From NCBI GenBank assembly GCA_964035015.1, contig OZ036001.1, positions 14,714,111 to 14,778,110 of the forward strand: a stretch of 64,000 nt of DNA. Direction: 5' to 3'. The notes beneath the pieces are model-generated. The model saw nothing but the letters and a program-made list of their open reading frames with translations. It searched no databases and was not told where the DNA came from. A program made the translations under genes and the position numbers. Below, one piece after another: positions 44,488 to 54,751 of the stretch (position 1 is the stretch's first letter; each line of letters starts with the position of its first letter). Source of the stretch: Corallium rubrum (taxonomy: Eukaryota > Cnidaria > Anthozoa > Scleralcyonacea > Coralliidae).

Positions 44488-46026
44488 GTGTTTATGTCAG
44501 CTGCTTGCCTGCTTGCTTGGAAGAGGAAGTGTTTAAAGTCAGTTATGTTGCTGGTAAGTATCTTGTTCTTGAATACGCTCACAATGCTTACAAACGCACA
44601 CGCCGATCGCGGTAGACCTACTCTAAAAGATGCCGAGCGATTTCGAAACGGGTTGGTCCGCGAAGTCACCAATCTTACTATGAATGCCAGTCTTACTATG
44701 AATGCCAGTCTTACTATGAATGCCAGTCTTACTATGAATGCCAGTCTTACTATGAATGCCAGTCTTACTATGAATGCCAGTCTTACTATGAATGCCAATC
44801 TTACTATGAATGCCAAACTTACAAATCTAAAAACGAATATAAACTTGAATACAACGTACTTATGTGTGTTATTGAATTGCTCAAATCATGTGAATAGAAG
44901 CACAAAGAACATAAGCTTACTTGAAGCCAAGTTGCAAGTGACAGGTAAATATGCTGTGTTGATATTACCCGAGGAGACTCAACATTATATGAACGCTGTA
45001 TGGAATTCATGTATTGAGGTAACTTTATTAATATTTATGATTTGTTTTATTGTTGCCTATATTGTTTATTGTGTTAATACAAATGTCGTGCAAAATAAAG
45101 TCGATGTGATTCAACAGTTTATCGTTTCATCAAGTGACACTTATGAGAGAGACACAGTGTCTTTTGTCCATGAACAGTCACACATTGTTTTGCCAAATAA
45201 TTCAGAAAGCATGTTACTATCGAATAACCCTGCTTCACTTGACATTGTAGCTGTATATGAAAATGTAAAATGTTCCCAGTTATCAGTACAAGTTTCCGTT
45301 GATATTGACCCAGAGACTTTAAATACAAAGGAATGTAGATCTCGTTATGCTAAATTTATTGTGATTGAGGTAAAGTACAACCGCCATGTTGGTCGACGTG
45401 ATCGAGAACCTAGCAGGATCCCAGCTAAAAAACTCTCTCGCCTCTTGAATAAAAGTAGAAAATTACGTAAACAGCTTCGAAAACACATTAAAAGAAATGT
45501 ACCCAGGTCTTCTCATATCCATCGTTTGCTTTATGCATTTAGCCATGAACGAAAAAAGCTGCTGAGCAATCAAGTAAGGTATTTACCCCAAGTTAATAAA
45601 AAAACAAAGGGTTTACATGAAAAATCAAAACGACGTAGAAAACAAACAGCTGGACCGAAAACTTCTGTATTTTTATCTAAAAATATAAATAAAGAGAGGC
45701 ACAAGGCGTATACAAAACCACCATACCGAAATTATTTATTAATAGAATCAACTCCCTGTACTTACCTGAACTTAAACCACAGGGTGAATTGCTGCAAGTT
45801 CAATCTTAGTAGAGACATTGAAAAGAACCCAGGTCCTACTTTTATTGATCCTAGTAAAACTATCCATGCACCTTATAGTCAAGGTGATGTTGATGTATTT
45901 GGTCCAAATGCAGGACAGCAATGTGTAGCTATGAGTTTGTGTGCTTTGATACATAACTTCAGAAACAAATCAATGACAATAACTCAACCATACCACCTGG
46001 TGCAAATTATGAACCATTGGAAATGA
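44488..46026 (+). CDS. Helentron ORF part 1: secreted/membrane leader, 2A peptide, start of OTU protease
   Basis: 512 codons. From M20 a typical signal peptide (MLLVSILFLNTLTMLTNAHA). Residues ~62-110: eight LTMNAS-type repeats. Further N-x-T/S sites (NTT, NCS, NRS, NIS) follow to ~140. Residues 178-196: hydrophobic TM (VTLLIFMICFIVAYIVYCV). Residues ~300-410: very basic (RKLRKQLRKHIKR, KSKRRRK). Residues 443-450: DIEKNPGP, a 2A motif. Then the OTU start (DVDVFGP, GQQCVAMSLCALI) with the likely nucleophile C479. The frame ends prematurely: a one-base shift near 46013 moves the OTU domain into the next frame. If 2A works, a glycosylated membrane protein and the replication polyprotein are made separately from one frame. 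Confidence 0.8.
   Translation: MFMSAACLLAWKRKCLKSVMLLVSILFLNTLTMLTNAHADRGRPTLKDAERFRNGLVREVTNLTMNASLTMNASLTMNASLTMNASLTMNASLTMNASLTMNANLTMNAKLTNLKTNINLNTTYLCVLLNCSNHVNRSTKNISLLEAKLQVTGKYAVLILPEETQHYMNAVWNSCIEVTLLIFMICFIVAYIVYCVNTNVVQNKVDVIQQFIVSSSDTYERDTVSFVHEQSHIVLPNNSESMLLSNNPASLDIVAVYENVKCSQLSVQVSVDIDPETLNTKECRSRYAKFIVIEVKYNRHVGRRDREPSRIPAKKLSRLLNKSRKLRKQLRKHIKRNVPRSSHIHRLLYAFSHERKKLLSNQVRYLPQVNKKTKGLHEKSKRRRKQTAGPKTSVFLSKNINKERHKAYTKPPYRNYLLIESTPCTYLNLNHRVNCCKFNLSRDIEKNPGPTFIDPSKTIHAPYSQGDVDVFGPNAGQQCVAMSLCALIHNFRNKSMTITQPYHLVQIMNHWK
44673..44816 (+). repeat. 18-bp coding tandem repeat (8 units)
   Basis: CTTACTATGAATGCCAGT repeated; six units encode LTMNAS, the last two LTMNAN and LTMNAK. 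Most units create N-x-S/T sites (NAS, and NLT where N precedes LT). Copy number is probably variable. Confidence 0.9.
45814..45837 (+). other. 2A ribosome-skipping motif DIEKNPGP
   Basis: Matches the D-V/I-E-x-N-P-G-P consensus exactly, preceded by a Cys/Leu-containing stretch (CCKFNLSR). Known 2A signals separate products at the final G-P during translation. 2A-like motifs occur in some invertebrate retroelements. Confidence 0.85.
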
Positions 46027-46027
46027 A

Positions 46028-49000
46028 TTGTATTCTGCATTGTCAAGACTATCAGGGCAATCTTATTTATTGCTAACTGAATTACCCAGCATGGTTACAG
46101 TGCTAAATACAAATTATCAACTTGAGTTTAGTGAAAGTTACTCTGGTAGACTCCATACAACTACTTTGAGTGAAAACATCCCATATGTCATGCCCTTAGA
46201 ATGTGCTTTACAAGCTTTAGTACAAGAAAGTTATAATTCATTTCTGTTAACAATTGGATGTAGTACTGTATCCATCTATACTACTGCAAATGGTTTACTG
46301 AAAATATTTGATTCACATGCAAGAGATTCATTCGGTATGGCCCACCCTCGTGGAACATGTGTATTGTTGGAAGTAAATTCAGTTATTGACTTGGTAGAAT
46401 ATTTCAAAAATTTATACAAACCTGATGTTTTATTTGAGCTTAAAGGCATTAAAATTACTGTTGTACAATTTACACAAATTACAAATATACATACAAACAC
46501 ATCTGAATCAGGTCACTGTTCATCGACATGTGATAATAAGACATTTATTAATGACAATTTAAATTGTTCTCGGCAATGTTGTGCAATGTGCCTCTATTCT
46601 ATCTGCTTTTCTACTATTAAGGCATGTAGTTACTGGAATGATCTGACATTGAGTGCTGTTGCAGAGCATGGCATGTTCATTTACCAGGGAGCCTCAAATG
46701 GTGGAAATGAGTTTACATGTAATTATTTGCCAACTACAGTAAATATACATGGTGCTGATGTTGAGGTGGTATTTAATTCAAGGCAGCAGGACACATTGGT
46801 TACTAACTCTGTTTCTAGTAAACTGGCCTTTAAGAGTTTAATATTAGATAACACTTCAGAAAATACTGGGTTTTTGCTGTGGCTTCCAAACTATTGCTTA
46901 TCTTGCATTTTTCAACATAATACAAGGCAAATAAAGTATTTCTTGGTGGCATGCAATGAAAGGCAAACAATTAATTTATTTGAACAATTTAATGATACAG
47001 ATTTTCTCATTAATAGATTTTGCCATATTATCACACAAAAACTTAAATGTGAAGAAATACAATACAATATTCAATTTTTGTCATGTTCGTGTCAACTAAC
47101 AAAATCAGAGAGACAAAAAGTTGTAAGAAAGCATAAATCTACCACACAAAAAAGGTTACTTGCTGAGAAAAAAAGAGAAGAATATGCAAATTTGGAACCT
47201 GCTAGGAAAAAAATTATGCTTGAGAAAGCTGCTTTAGACTACAAAATTATGGATGCTATGGGAAAAAAAGATCTACTTGAAACAAAAACAAAAAAATATA
47301 AATCAATGAACCCATTGAAAAAGAAAGTTCTTGTTGAAATAAATGCACAAAAATGTAAATCAATGAACCCATTGAAAAAGAAAGTTCTTGTTGAAACAAA
47401 TGCACAAAAATATAAATCAATGGACCCTGTGGAAAAGAAAGTTCTTCTTGAAACAGAAACAAAAAAATATAAATTAAAAAAATGTAAATTATTAATGGAT
47501 TTACATGACTTGGATGATTATATTTCTAGGTTTTGCAGTAAAATAAAAGAAGGTCCTTATTATATATGTTCTGTTTGCAATCGGTTACTCTACAGAAAAT
47601 CAGTCATGTCATTAAATCAAAATAAGTACACAAATGCCCCTGAAACTCTGTTCACTGATGTAAAGTCATTTGATGAAAAAGAATACATTTGTAAAACCTG
47701 CCATTCAAAGTTGTCAAAGGGGAAAATTCCTTGCCAAGCAATATATAATAACATGTATGTTGATAACATACCAGTTGAGCTTGCATGTTTAGAAAAACTT
47801 GAACAAATTCTTATTGCACAGCGAATAGTTTTTGAGAAGATAATAGTCATGCCAAAAGGACAGCAAAGAAAAGTTAAGGGAGCAATTTGTAATGTGCCGG
47901 TTGAATGTGATGAGACATGTAAAGTTTTACCACGGCCACCAGAAAGATCGGGTATTATAATGTTGAAACTTAAACGTAAACTTGAATTCAGAGGTCATGT
48001 GTATTTTCAAGCAGTACGTCCTCAGTTCATTCTTGATGCTCTTAACTGGCTCAAGGTAAACAATCCATTGTATAATAATATTACAATTGATATTCAAAAT
48101 ATCAGTGCAAAACTGACTAGTTTAGAACAAGATAACAATACTTCAGGTATAAATTTTGATAAAAATCAAAAGTCCTTGACAGAAAACTGCAAGCAATACG
48201 TTACGAATGATGATGATACTGAGGAAAAAGATGACCCATTGAATGAATATAGACAAGCAACTAATGAGACATGTTTACAGTCTGTATTACCAGATTACCC
48301 TGTTACAATACAAAGTAATGAAAATTGTTCTTTAGGGAATGAAGTGTACAATATTGCACCTGGAGAAAACAAACACCCTGTATCACTAATGAGAGACATA
48401 AAATGTGAAGAGCTTGCATTTCCAGTGTTGTTTCCAAAAGGACAGTTTGGCTTCACAGATGATAGAAAGATTAAATTGTCACCAGTGAAGTACTTCAATG
48501 CTCGACTTTTGCATTATAGCGGAAGGTTTGCAACAAATCCAGAGTATCTTTTCTTTGCACAATTTATAATGGAACAAAAAAAAGTATCAGATAGTATTAA
48601 TATAGCCTTAAAAAAAATTCATGGCCAACCTGTAACTGCATCACAAATAAAATCAGATGTAAACAAGTTAAAAGGCTTAATTTGTCAAGATCAGGCATAT
48701 TTGTTTTTAAGGCAAATTCCAGGCACACCACCATACTGGCAAAAATTTATGTACGAAGTAGTAGCCATGGTAAAACAACTTGAGATTCCAACATGGTTTA
48801 TGACATTATCATGTGCTGATCTTAGATGGCCTGAGTTGTTTCAGATTATAGCTAGAACACAAGGGAAAAACATGACTGACGAACAAGTTGAAGCTTTGTC
48901 TTACAATGAAAGATGTTCAATGCTAAATCTTAATCCTGTTGTTGTTGCAAAGCATTTTCAATATAGAGTTGAAACATTTTTCACTGAACTTCTGCTTAGC

Positions 49001-50455
49001 CAAAATAACCCAATAGGCAAAATCATCTATTATGCACTCCGTATTGAATTTCAAATGAGAGGATCTCCTCATTTACATGCATTAATATGGACTTCTGATT
49101 GCCCCAAACTTACATCTGACAACAAAGAAGCTTACATACAATTTATAGATAACCATGTACAAACCTATCTTCCAGATGAAGAAACAGAACCAGAGTTACA
49201 CGAGTTAGTTAAAACTTATCAAAAGCACAATCATTCTAAAACCTGCAGAAAATACAAAAATATTAGTTGTAGATTTAATTTTGGTCAATATTTCACCAAA
49301 AGCACAATAGTAGCAGAACCTCTTAATAGTGATCTAGATGAAGGAATCAAGAGTAATATACTCGACAGGCGAACACACATTCTGACCTCAGTCAAACAGA
49401 AAATAGATGAAGTATTAAACCCATCCAAGCCAGATTATAATGAAACATTAAATGATGCAGACATTCTAAAATCAGTAGGTGTCACTGAGGATGAATATTA
49501 CTGGGCTCTATCAATATCACCAGACTCTGATTTTGAGTTGCATCTCAAAAGGCCTGTAGACAGCTGTTTTATTAACAATTACTTTGTTGCTGGTATAAAG
49601 GGATTTGCAGCAAATGTTGACTTGCAGCCTGTATTCAATCACTACAAATGCATAACATATGTGTGCTCATACTTTACTAAAGATGAAACTGAATGTTCTC
49701 AAGCTATTACAAATGCAGCAAAAGAAGCAAAAGCTGCTAACATGAATATTAGAGATGGCCTGAAAAAAGTTGGTGCTGCTTTTCTCTCTACAAGAGAAGT
49801 TAGTTCACAAGAATGTGTCTACAGATCATTGCCTGAACTTTGGTTGAGAAAAATATTTCCAAAAACAGTTTTTGTTAGTACAGATTTCCCAGAAAAGAGG
49901 GTACGTGTGACTAAGACACAAGTGGAGCTTGATGAACTAGATGATGAAAGTACTGATATCTTTAAGTCAAATATAATTCAGCGTTACAGCATTAGACCAA
50001 CAACAATTCCAGTTGTTGGTAAATTATGTCTGGCAGAATTTGCTGCATATTACTATAAAGATTATAAAATTGATTATAGTGAAACAAAAGATTCCCAACC
50101 TGATGTTCTAACAGATGACTTGGTTGAATCGCAAAGTACCATAAGTGATACAACACAGTGCCTTCCGAAAAAAATAAAATTAATTAACACCAACGAATAC
50201 ATGAAGTGTAGAAAAGTCAAGGCTGTATTAAGGTATCATACACCAAATAAAAGAAAAGAACCAGAATCTTATTTTCACCATTTACTTATGCTCTATTATC
50301 CATGGTGTGATGAAAGTAAACTAATGGCTTCAGATCAAACATATGCATCAAAGTTCTATGAACCTGATGTCCAAGCTATTGTTGAACACAACAGAGCAAT
50401 ATTCGAACCTGATGCAGATGCTGTTAGTGAGGCTCTTGAAGTATTAAAAGTCTAA
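46028..50455 (+). CDS. Helentron ORF part 2: OTU remainder, DUF6570, HUH Rep
   Basis: The first ATG-independent codon is an artefact; this is the continuation of part 1 after a one-base shift. Order: rest of OTU with the His motif (LKIFDSHARDSFGM); Cys-rich segment; a Lys/Glu tandem (KSMNPLKKKVLVE, ~23 residues, several copies at 47230-47480); DUF6570-like zinc region (YYICSVCNR, YICKTCHSKL); Rep N-terminal region; HUH-type motif (GSPHLHALIW, H1015 and H1017); and the tyrosine pair YVCSY (Y1211, Y1215) with FTKDE. Rep nicks and joins DNA in rolling-circle transposition. Ends early by a second frame change at ~50450. Confidence 0.85.
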   Translation: MYSALSRLSGQSYLLLTELPSMVTVLNTNYQLEFSESYSGRLHTTTLSENIPYVMPLECALQALVQESYNSFLLTIGCSTVSIYTTANGLLKIFDSHARDSFGMAHPRGTCVLLEVNSVIDLVEYFKNLYKPDVLFELKGIKITVVQFTQITNIHTNTSESGHCSSTCDNKTFINDNLNCSRQCCAMCLYSICFSTIKACSYWNDLTLSAVAEHGMFIYQGASNGGNEFTCNYLPTTVNIHGADVEVVFNSRQQDTLVTNSVSSKLAFKSLILDNTSENTGFLLWLPNYCLSCIFQHNTRQIKYFLVACNERQTINLFEQFNDTDFLINRFCHIITQKLKCEEIQYNIQFLSCSCQLTKSERQKVVRKHKSTTQKRLLAEKKREEYANLEPARKKIMLEKAALDYKIMDAMGKKDLLETKTKKYKSMNPLKKKVLVEINAQKCKSMNPLKKKVLVETNAQKYKSMDPVEKKVLLETETKKYKLKKCKLLMDLHDLDDYISRFCSKIKEGPYYICSVCNRLLYRKSVMSLNQNKYTNAPETLFTDVKSFDEKEYICKTCHSKLSKGKIPCQAIYNNMYVDNIPVELACLEKLEQILIAQRIVFEKIIVMPKGQQRKVKGAICNVPVECDETCKVLPRPPERSGIIMLKLKRKLEFRGHVYFQAVRPQFILDALNWLKVNNPLYNNITIDIQNISAKLTSLEQDNNTSGINFDKNQKSLTENCKQYVTNDDDTEEKDDPLNEYRQATNETCLQSVLPDYPVTIQSNENCSLGNEVYNIAPGENKHPVSLMRDIKCEELAFPVLFPKGQFGFTDDRKIKLSPVKYFNARLLHYSGRFATNPEYLFFAQFIMEQKKVSDSINIALKKIHGQPVTASQIKSDVNKLKGLICQDQAYLFLRQIPGTPPYWQKFMYEVVAMVKQLEIPTWFMTLSCADLRWPELFQIIARTQGKNMTDEQVEALSYNERCSMLNLNPVVVAKHFQYRVETFFTELLLSQNNPIGKIIYYALRIEFQMRGSPHLHALIWTSDCPKLTSDNKEAYIQFIDNHVQTYLPDEETEPELHELVKTYQKHNHSKTCRKYKNISCRFNFGQYFTKSTIVAEPLNSDLDEGIKSNILDRRTHILTSVKQKIDEVLNPSKPDYNETLNDADILKSVGVTEDEYYWALSISPDSDFELHLKRPVDSCFINNYFVAGIKGFAANVDLQPVFNHYKCITYVCSYFTKDETECSQAITNAAKEAKAANMNIRDGLKKVGAAFLSTREVSSQECVYRSLPELWLRKIFPKTVFVSTDFPEKRVRVTKTQVELDELDDESTDIFKSNIIQRYSIRPTTIPVVGKLCLAEFAAYYYKDYKIDYSETKDSQPDVLTDDLVESQSTISDTTQCLPKKIKLINTNEYMKCRKVKAVLRYHTPNKRKEPESYFHHLLMLYYPWCDESKLMASDQTYASKFYEPDVQAIVEHNRAIFEPDADAVSEALEVLKV

Positions 50456-51548
50456 TCAGGGCAATATTCATTCATTTGATTCAATAAATGACCAAGAAAA
50501 TGCAGATTTACAAGGTGAAATGCAAGATGACTCAATCCCACATGAATCATTTAATGAATAATTACCATCACATCTTGACTCAACACCACAATCCAATCAG
50601 CATACTTCCCCTGGAGTAATTACTTCTTACAACCGACCAACAGAGATCTCTGATGATATATTACGTGAAACTGTGAGGTCCTTGAACATTGAGCAACGTC
50701 ATGCATATGATACATTTCTGACATGGTGTAGGAATACAATGAAAAACATGAACAGCTTAAAACCTGTTGAAATACAACCAATCTATCTTTTCTTAACTGG
50801 TGGTGGAGGTGCAGGCAAAAGTCACCTCATTAAAACAATATACCATACAGCAGTTAAAACTTTTAGACATCCTCCTATGAACCCTGAATTACCAACAGTT
50901 CTTCTCATGGCACCAACAGGTGTGGCTGCAATAAACATTGATGGAACAACAATAAATACTGGTCTTGCAATTCCCAAAGAAACTGGTGATAATGTACCTG
51001 CAATGTCAGACCAAAAGAAAACACAATTGAGACTATCATTATCTGACCTAAAGCTAATCATAATAGATGAAATTTCTATGGTTGGAAACACAACCTTACT
51101 TCATATCCATCAAAGATTAAAAGAAATATTTGGCACCACCAGTTCTCTGTTATTTGCAGGAATTACTATTATAGTTGTAGGTGATCTATGTCAACTTCCA
51201 CCAATACGTAAGAGATTTGTATTTGACAATTTCAAAAATGATTCTTATAATCTATGCCATCCATGGAATGTCTTCAAAATGATAGAACTTCATGAAATCA
51301 TGAGACAGAAAAACCACCAAGCATTTATTGAACTTCTTAACAGAGTAAGAACTGCTACTCAAACAGAAGATGACATTAAGATAATCCAATCAAGATCAAT
51401 AACCCCATCTGATCCTAATTATCCATCAGATGCACTTCATATCTGGGCCAAAAATGCTCCTGTTGATGAACATAACAAGAAAAAACTAGAAGAACTTTCT
51501 GGATTCTTATTTATTCTTAAAGCTAAAGTCAATATCCAACAAATGTAA
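50451..51548 (+). CDS. Helentron ORF part 3: PIF1-like helicase, N-terminal half
   Basis: In the third frame the coding resumes at SNQGNIHSFDSINDQ, meets a stop (TAA, 50559), and is open from 50562 on. Helicase motifs: Walker A FLTGGGGAGKSHL, Walker B LIIIDEISM (D132 counted from 50673), then GDLCQLPPI. The frame is lost at ~51528 by a one-base deletion (AAAGTCAATATCC region), after which the protein continues in the frame of 51641. The helicase unwinds the donor strand during rolling-circle transposition. Confidence 0.85.
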
Positions 51549-52555
51549 GGAAACAAGATATTGATAGAGTATTAGCAAGAGGGCGGCCTGAAACAGGTGG
51601 ACTTGCTTATGAAATTCTGATTAAAGAAGGTGCTAGAATAATGCTTACAACAAATATCAGTATTCCAGATAGACTCATCAATGGACAAATGGGAACTGTC
51701 TTTAAAGTTGATGTCAATCAAAATAACCAAAAACCAACTGTTCTCTATATTAAATTTGATGACTCAAATGCTGGTAAAGACTTAACTAACACTTGTGGCA
51801 ACCCTTTTGCAAGAGAAAACAACGTAGTTCCCATTGAACCTGTATTAGCAAAGATCAAAATAAGACCAGGTAAAGCATCTTCTCCAGAAATACAGAGAGT
51901 GCAATTCCCTGTTACACTTGCGTGGGCATGTACTGTACATAAGGTTCAGGTTCAAGGTCTAACACTTGAAAAAGTTGTAATCAGTTCTGACTTGTTAAAA
52001 CAGAGAGCGTTTAACTATGGACAAATTTATGTTGCTTTAAGCCGTGCAACTTCTTTACAAGGTCTCTATATTTTAGGACAAATTGAGAGTAAACATATTA
52101 AAGCAAATCCTAAAGTTCTTGAAGAATACCAAAGACTACGGAATGAATGTATGGTTCCACATTCAACAACTCTATTCCAAGACAATTTCAATGTTTTGAC
52201 CATATCACTTTTAAATATAAGATCTCTCAAAAAACATAGCATCGATATTAAATTTGATTCAAGAGTTTTCCATAGTGACCTCATAGCTCTTACTGAAACC
52301 CAACTACTACCTCAGGATTTTGACAATGAAATTTTAAATAATCTCAGTCCTTTCAAACTCCACCGTCAAGATCATGATACTGATAAATATTCAAGTATGG
52401 CACTTTGCACAAGAAATACTGTAGAAGTCAGAGAGTGTGAATATTTTTCTTCACTAAATGCAATAAAATTTGACCTGGTTAATAGTAAATCCCAAGAAAA
52501 ACAACTTTTCTTTTGCTGTATCGAAAGCAAGCCTCCAACATCCTACAATATGTAG
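51530..52555 (+). CDS. Helentron ORF part 4: helicase C-terminal half and start of EEP endonuclease
   Basis: Open from 51530 (QYPTNVRKQDIDRVLARG, GRPETGGL, GARIMLTTN, DRLINGQMGTV). The late helicase motif reads TVHKVQVQGLTL, two residues longer than usual, because GTTCAG is repeated as GTTCAA at ~51945-51957. QIYVALSRATSLQGLYI follows. Then a fused endonuclease/exonuclease/phosphatase domain starts (TISLLNIRSLKK, LIALTETQL), as described for Helentrons. A further one-base shift near 52512 ends this frame. Confidence 0.85.
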   Translation, partial: QYPTNVRKQDIDRVLARGRPETGGLAYEILIKEGARIMLTTNISIPDRLINGQMGTVFKVDVNQNNQKPTVLYIKFDDSNAGKDLTNTCGNPFARENNVVPIEPVLAKIKIRPGKASSPEIQRVQFPVTLAWACTVHKVQVQGLTLEKVVISSDLLKQRAFNYGQIYVALSRATSLQGLYILGQIESKHIKANPKVLEEYQRLRNECMVPHSTTLFQDNFNVLTISLLNIRSLKKHSIDIKFDSRVFHSDLIALTETQLLPQDFDNEILNNLSPFKLHRQDHDTDKYSSMALCTRNTVEVRECEYFSSLNAIKFDLVNSKSQEKQLFFCCIESKPPTSYNM

Positions 52556-52836
52556 ATTGTTTGGCATACATGTTAAATAGTTATACAATTGACATGATTT
52601 TTGGTGACTTTAATATTAATTACTTGAATGACAATCAAGTTCAACCACTAAAATCTTTAATGGAATCTCTCAATTACACTCAGATTGTAACAAAACCTAC
52701 ATTTATTTCTTCTGGTAGCTTATTAGACCATGTGTATGTTAGATCCACAGTATTTCAAGTAATTGACAATTATGTAGTCAATGTGTATTATTCTGATCAT
52801 GATGCTATCAAAATCATAGTACAATATTGCAACTAG
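52513..52836 (+). CDS. Helentron ORF part 5: EEP endonuclease C-terminus
   Basis: Continues the nuclease: DMIFGDFNIN, LLDHVYVRST, YYSDHDAIKI, then stop at 52836. The GDFN and SDH motifs are the expected late EEP motifs, so the nuclease is complete across the two frames. Confidence 0.85.
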   Translation: MLYRKQASNILQYVDCLAYMLNSYTIDMIFGDFNINYLNDNQVQPLKSLMESLNYTQIVTKPTFISSGSLLDHVYVRSTVFQVIDNYVVNVYYSDHDAIKIIVQYCN

Positions 52837-53002
52837 AGAATAATTATATCTATCACATTAATTGAAATATTATATTAATTACATGTACATTAGTTATATC
52901 CAATTCTTTCTGGCAATTGTTATCAAGCAAGTTTATCTTACACCATGTACATAGTCTCCTCAGAGATCCATGGATCCATATTCACAAACCATATTTATCA
53001 AT

Positions 53003-53228
53003 AAGGGGTGGGCCATTAGAAATCTTGCAGGGAGGGGGTGACAATTCCTGTGCAAAGTGATCAAAAAATCCTGCAGGCAATATACAGATAATACTGACAA
53101 ACTGTTTACAACTTTCCTTTATTGTCCAAAAACAAAATATCCTGCAGAGCTTACATAGGACAAAAGATGTCAGGCTTAGAAATAATTTTTTTACCCCCTC
53201 CCAAGATTTCTAATGGTCCACCCCTGAA
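53003..53228. mobile_element. MITE inside the Helentron 3' region
   Basis: AGGGGTGGGCCATTAGAAAT...GGAGGGGGTGACAA mirrored by TTACCCCCTCCCAAGATTTC...GGTCCACCCCTGAA. No coding content. Confidence 0.8.
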
Positions 53229-53519
53229 TTAGTGCAGTTACACTGCACTTGTATACTTGGGATGGTGCACCTATACTCAGTGCCTCTCTCCTGAAAAGGA
53301 TTTGAACACCTGGACAACCTCAACCATTGGACAACAAATTAATGTAAGTAAAAAAGTATACTAAATCTCTATGTAAATGTCCTTTAATATTGCAAAGTTC
53401 CCAATTGCATCCATAGCTTAATTGCTTTTTAACCCACTTATTTTCTCTCTGCTTCATATTTTAGATAAAACTAAACATTTGATAGAATCATGAAAAGCCT
53501 CAGCAATACTGATATGCTG

Positions 53520-54180
53520 TTGAAGTTATGAGTTGGACCATTACAGCACCAACCACCAATTTATTATTCTGGTATATATATTAAATGACTTTATAACATT
53601 GATATATCTGGTATTAATGAAAGAGCAAACAAATTAACACTGGTCCCTGAAGTAAATGGCTTCTACGACCACACAGTTGGAGTTGTGAGTTGGACTATTA
53701 AACCATCAACCACCAATTTATTACTCTGGTGTTAAATGACTTTAACTAACATTGTTATATCTGGTATTAATGAAGGAGCAAACAAATTAACACTGGTGTC
53801 TGAAGTAAATGGCTTCTACAGCCACACAGTTGGAGTTGTGAGTTCGACTATTAAACCATCAACCACCAATTTTGTTACTCTGGTATTAAATGACTTTATA
53901 ACATTGATATATCTGGTATTAATGAAGGAGCAAACAAAGTAACAGTGGCGTCTAAAGTAAATGGCTTCTACGACCACACAGTTGGAGTTGGACTATTAAA
54001 CCATCAACCTCGAATTTATTACTCTGGTATTAAATGACTTTATAACATTGACATATCTGGTAATAATCAATGAAAGAGCAAACAAATTAACACTGGCATC
54101 TGAAGTAAATAGCTTCTACAACCACGCAGTTGGAGTTGTGAGTTGGACTATTAAACCACCAATTTATTACTCTGGTATTA
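53520..54180. repeat. ~140-bp tandem repeat, about five imperfect copies
   Basis: Each copy has GGCTTCTACGACCACACAG, TTGGAGTTGTGAGTTGGACT, AAACCATCAACCACCAATTT and TTAAATGACTTTATAACATT. Subterminal in the Helentron. Confidence 0.85.
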
Positions 54181-54751
54181 AAATTAATTGACGTATCAAT
54201 AGAAGAGCAACCCCAATTAATGCCAATATTAATGCCAATATGAATGCCAATGTATATGAATACCAAAAATATATTTATAAATGCTAAAAGCATATGTATC
54301 AATGCCAAAGTTATACAGTATATGTGAACACCAAAGTTATATGTAAGAATGCCAAAGTATGTACAATTGAACATGGTGATGCTAACTTGATATAATTATA
54401 GCATGAGCAGTGCTGTTGATAATGCTGTTGCAGCCTTTAAAATGAATGACTTCAGATATCGTTATGTGAGATCTGTGAACACCATCTAAACAGTTTATTA
54501 ACAATAACTAAAATATTAAAATGTAATATGTACACAAAATGTCACAATACCATACATATAGTTCGAGATATAGTTAAAGCAATGTCATGATGGCTTTCAG
54601 TATATGAATTCTACGTTGTCCCAATCTAGGTTGTCCATGCATGTAAGTTTATAATTGTAGTCAATAAAAAAATTGTTCTTTGTAAAACAAGTGAGTGTGC
54701 TTTCTAACTAGTAGCTTTCTAACATGTCCTCTTGACCATTGCCCATGCCCA

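Noticed and set aside
46010-46028. Programmed frameshift between Helentron parts 1 and 2
   Set aside because: No slippery heptamer or evident downstream structure, and other small lesions occur further on, so decay or error is simpler.
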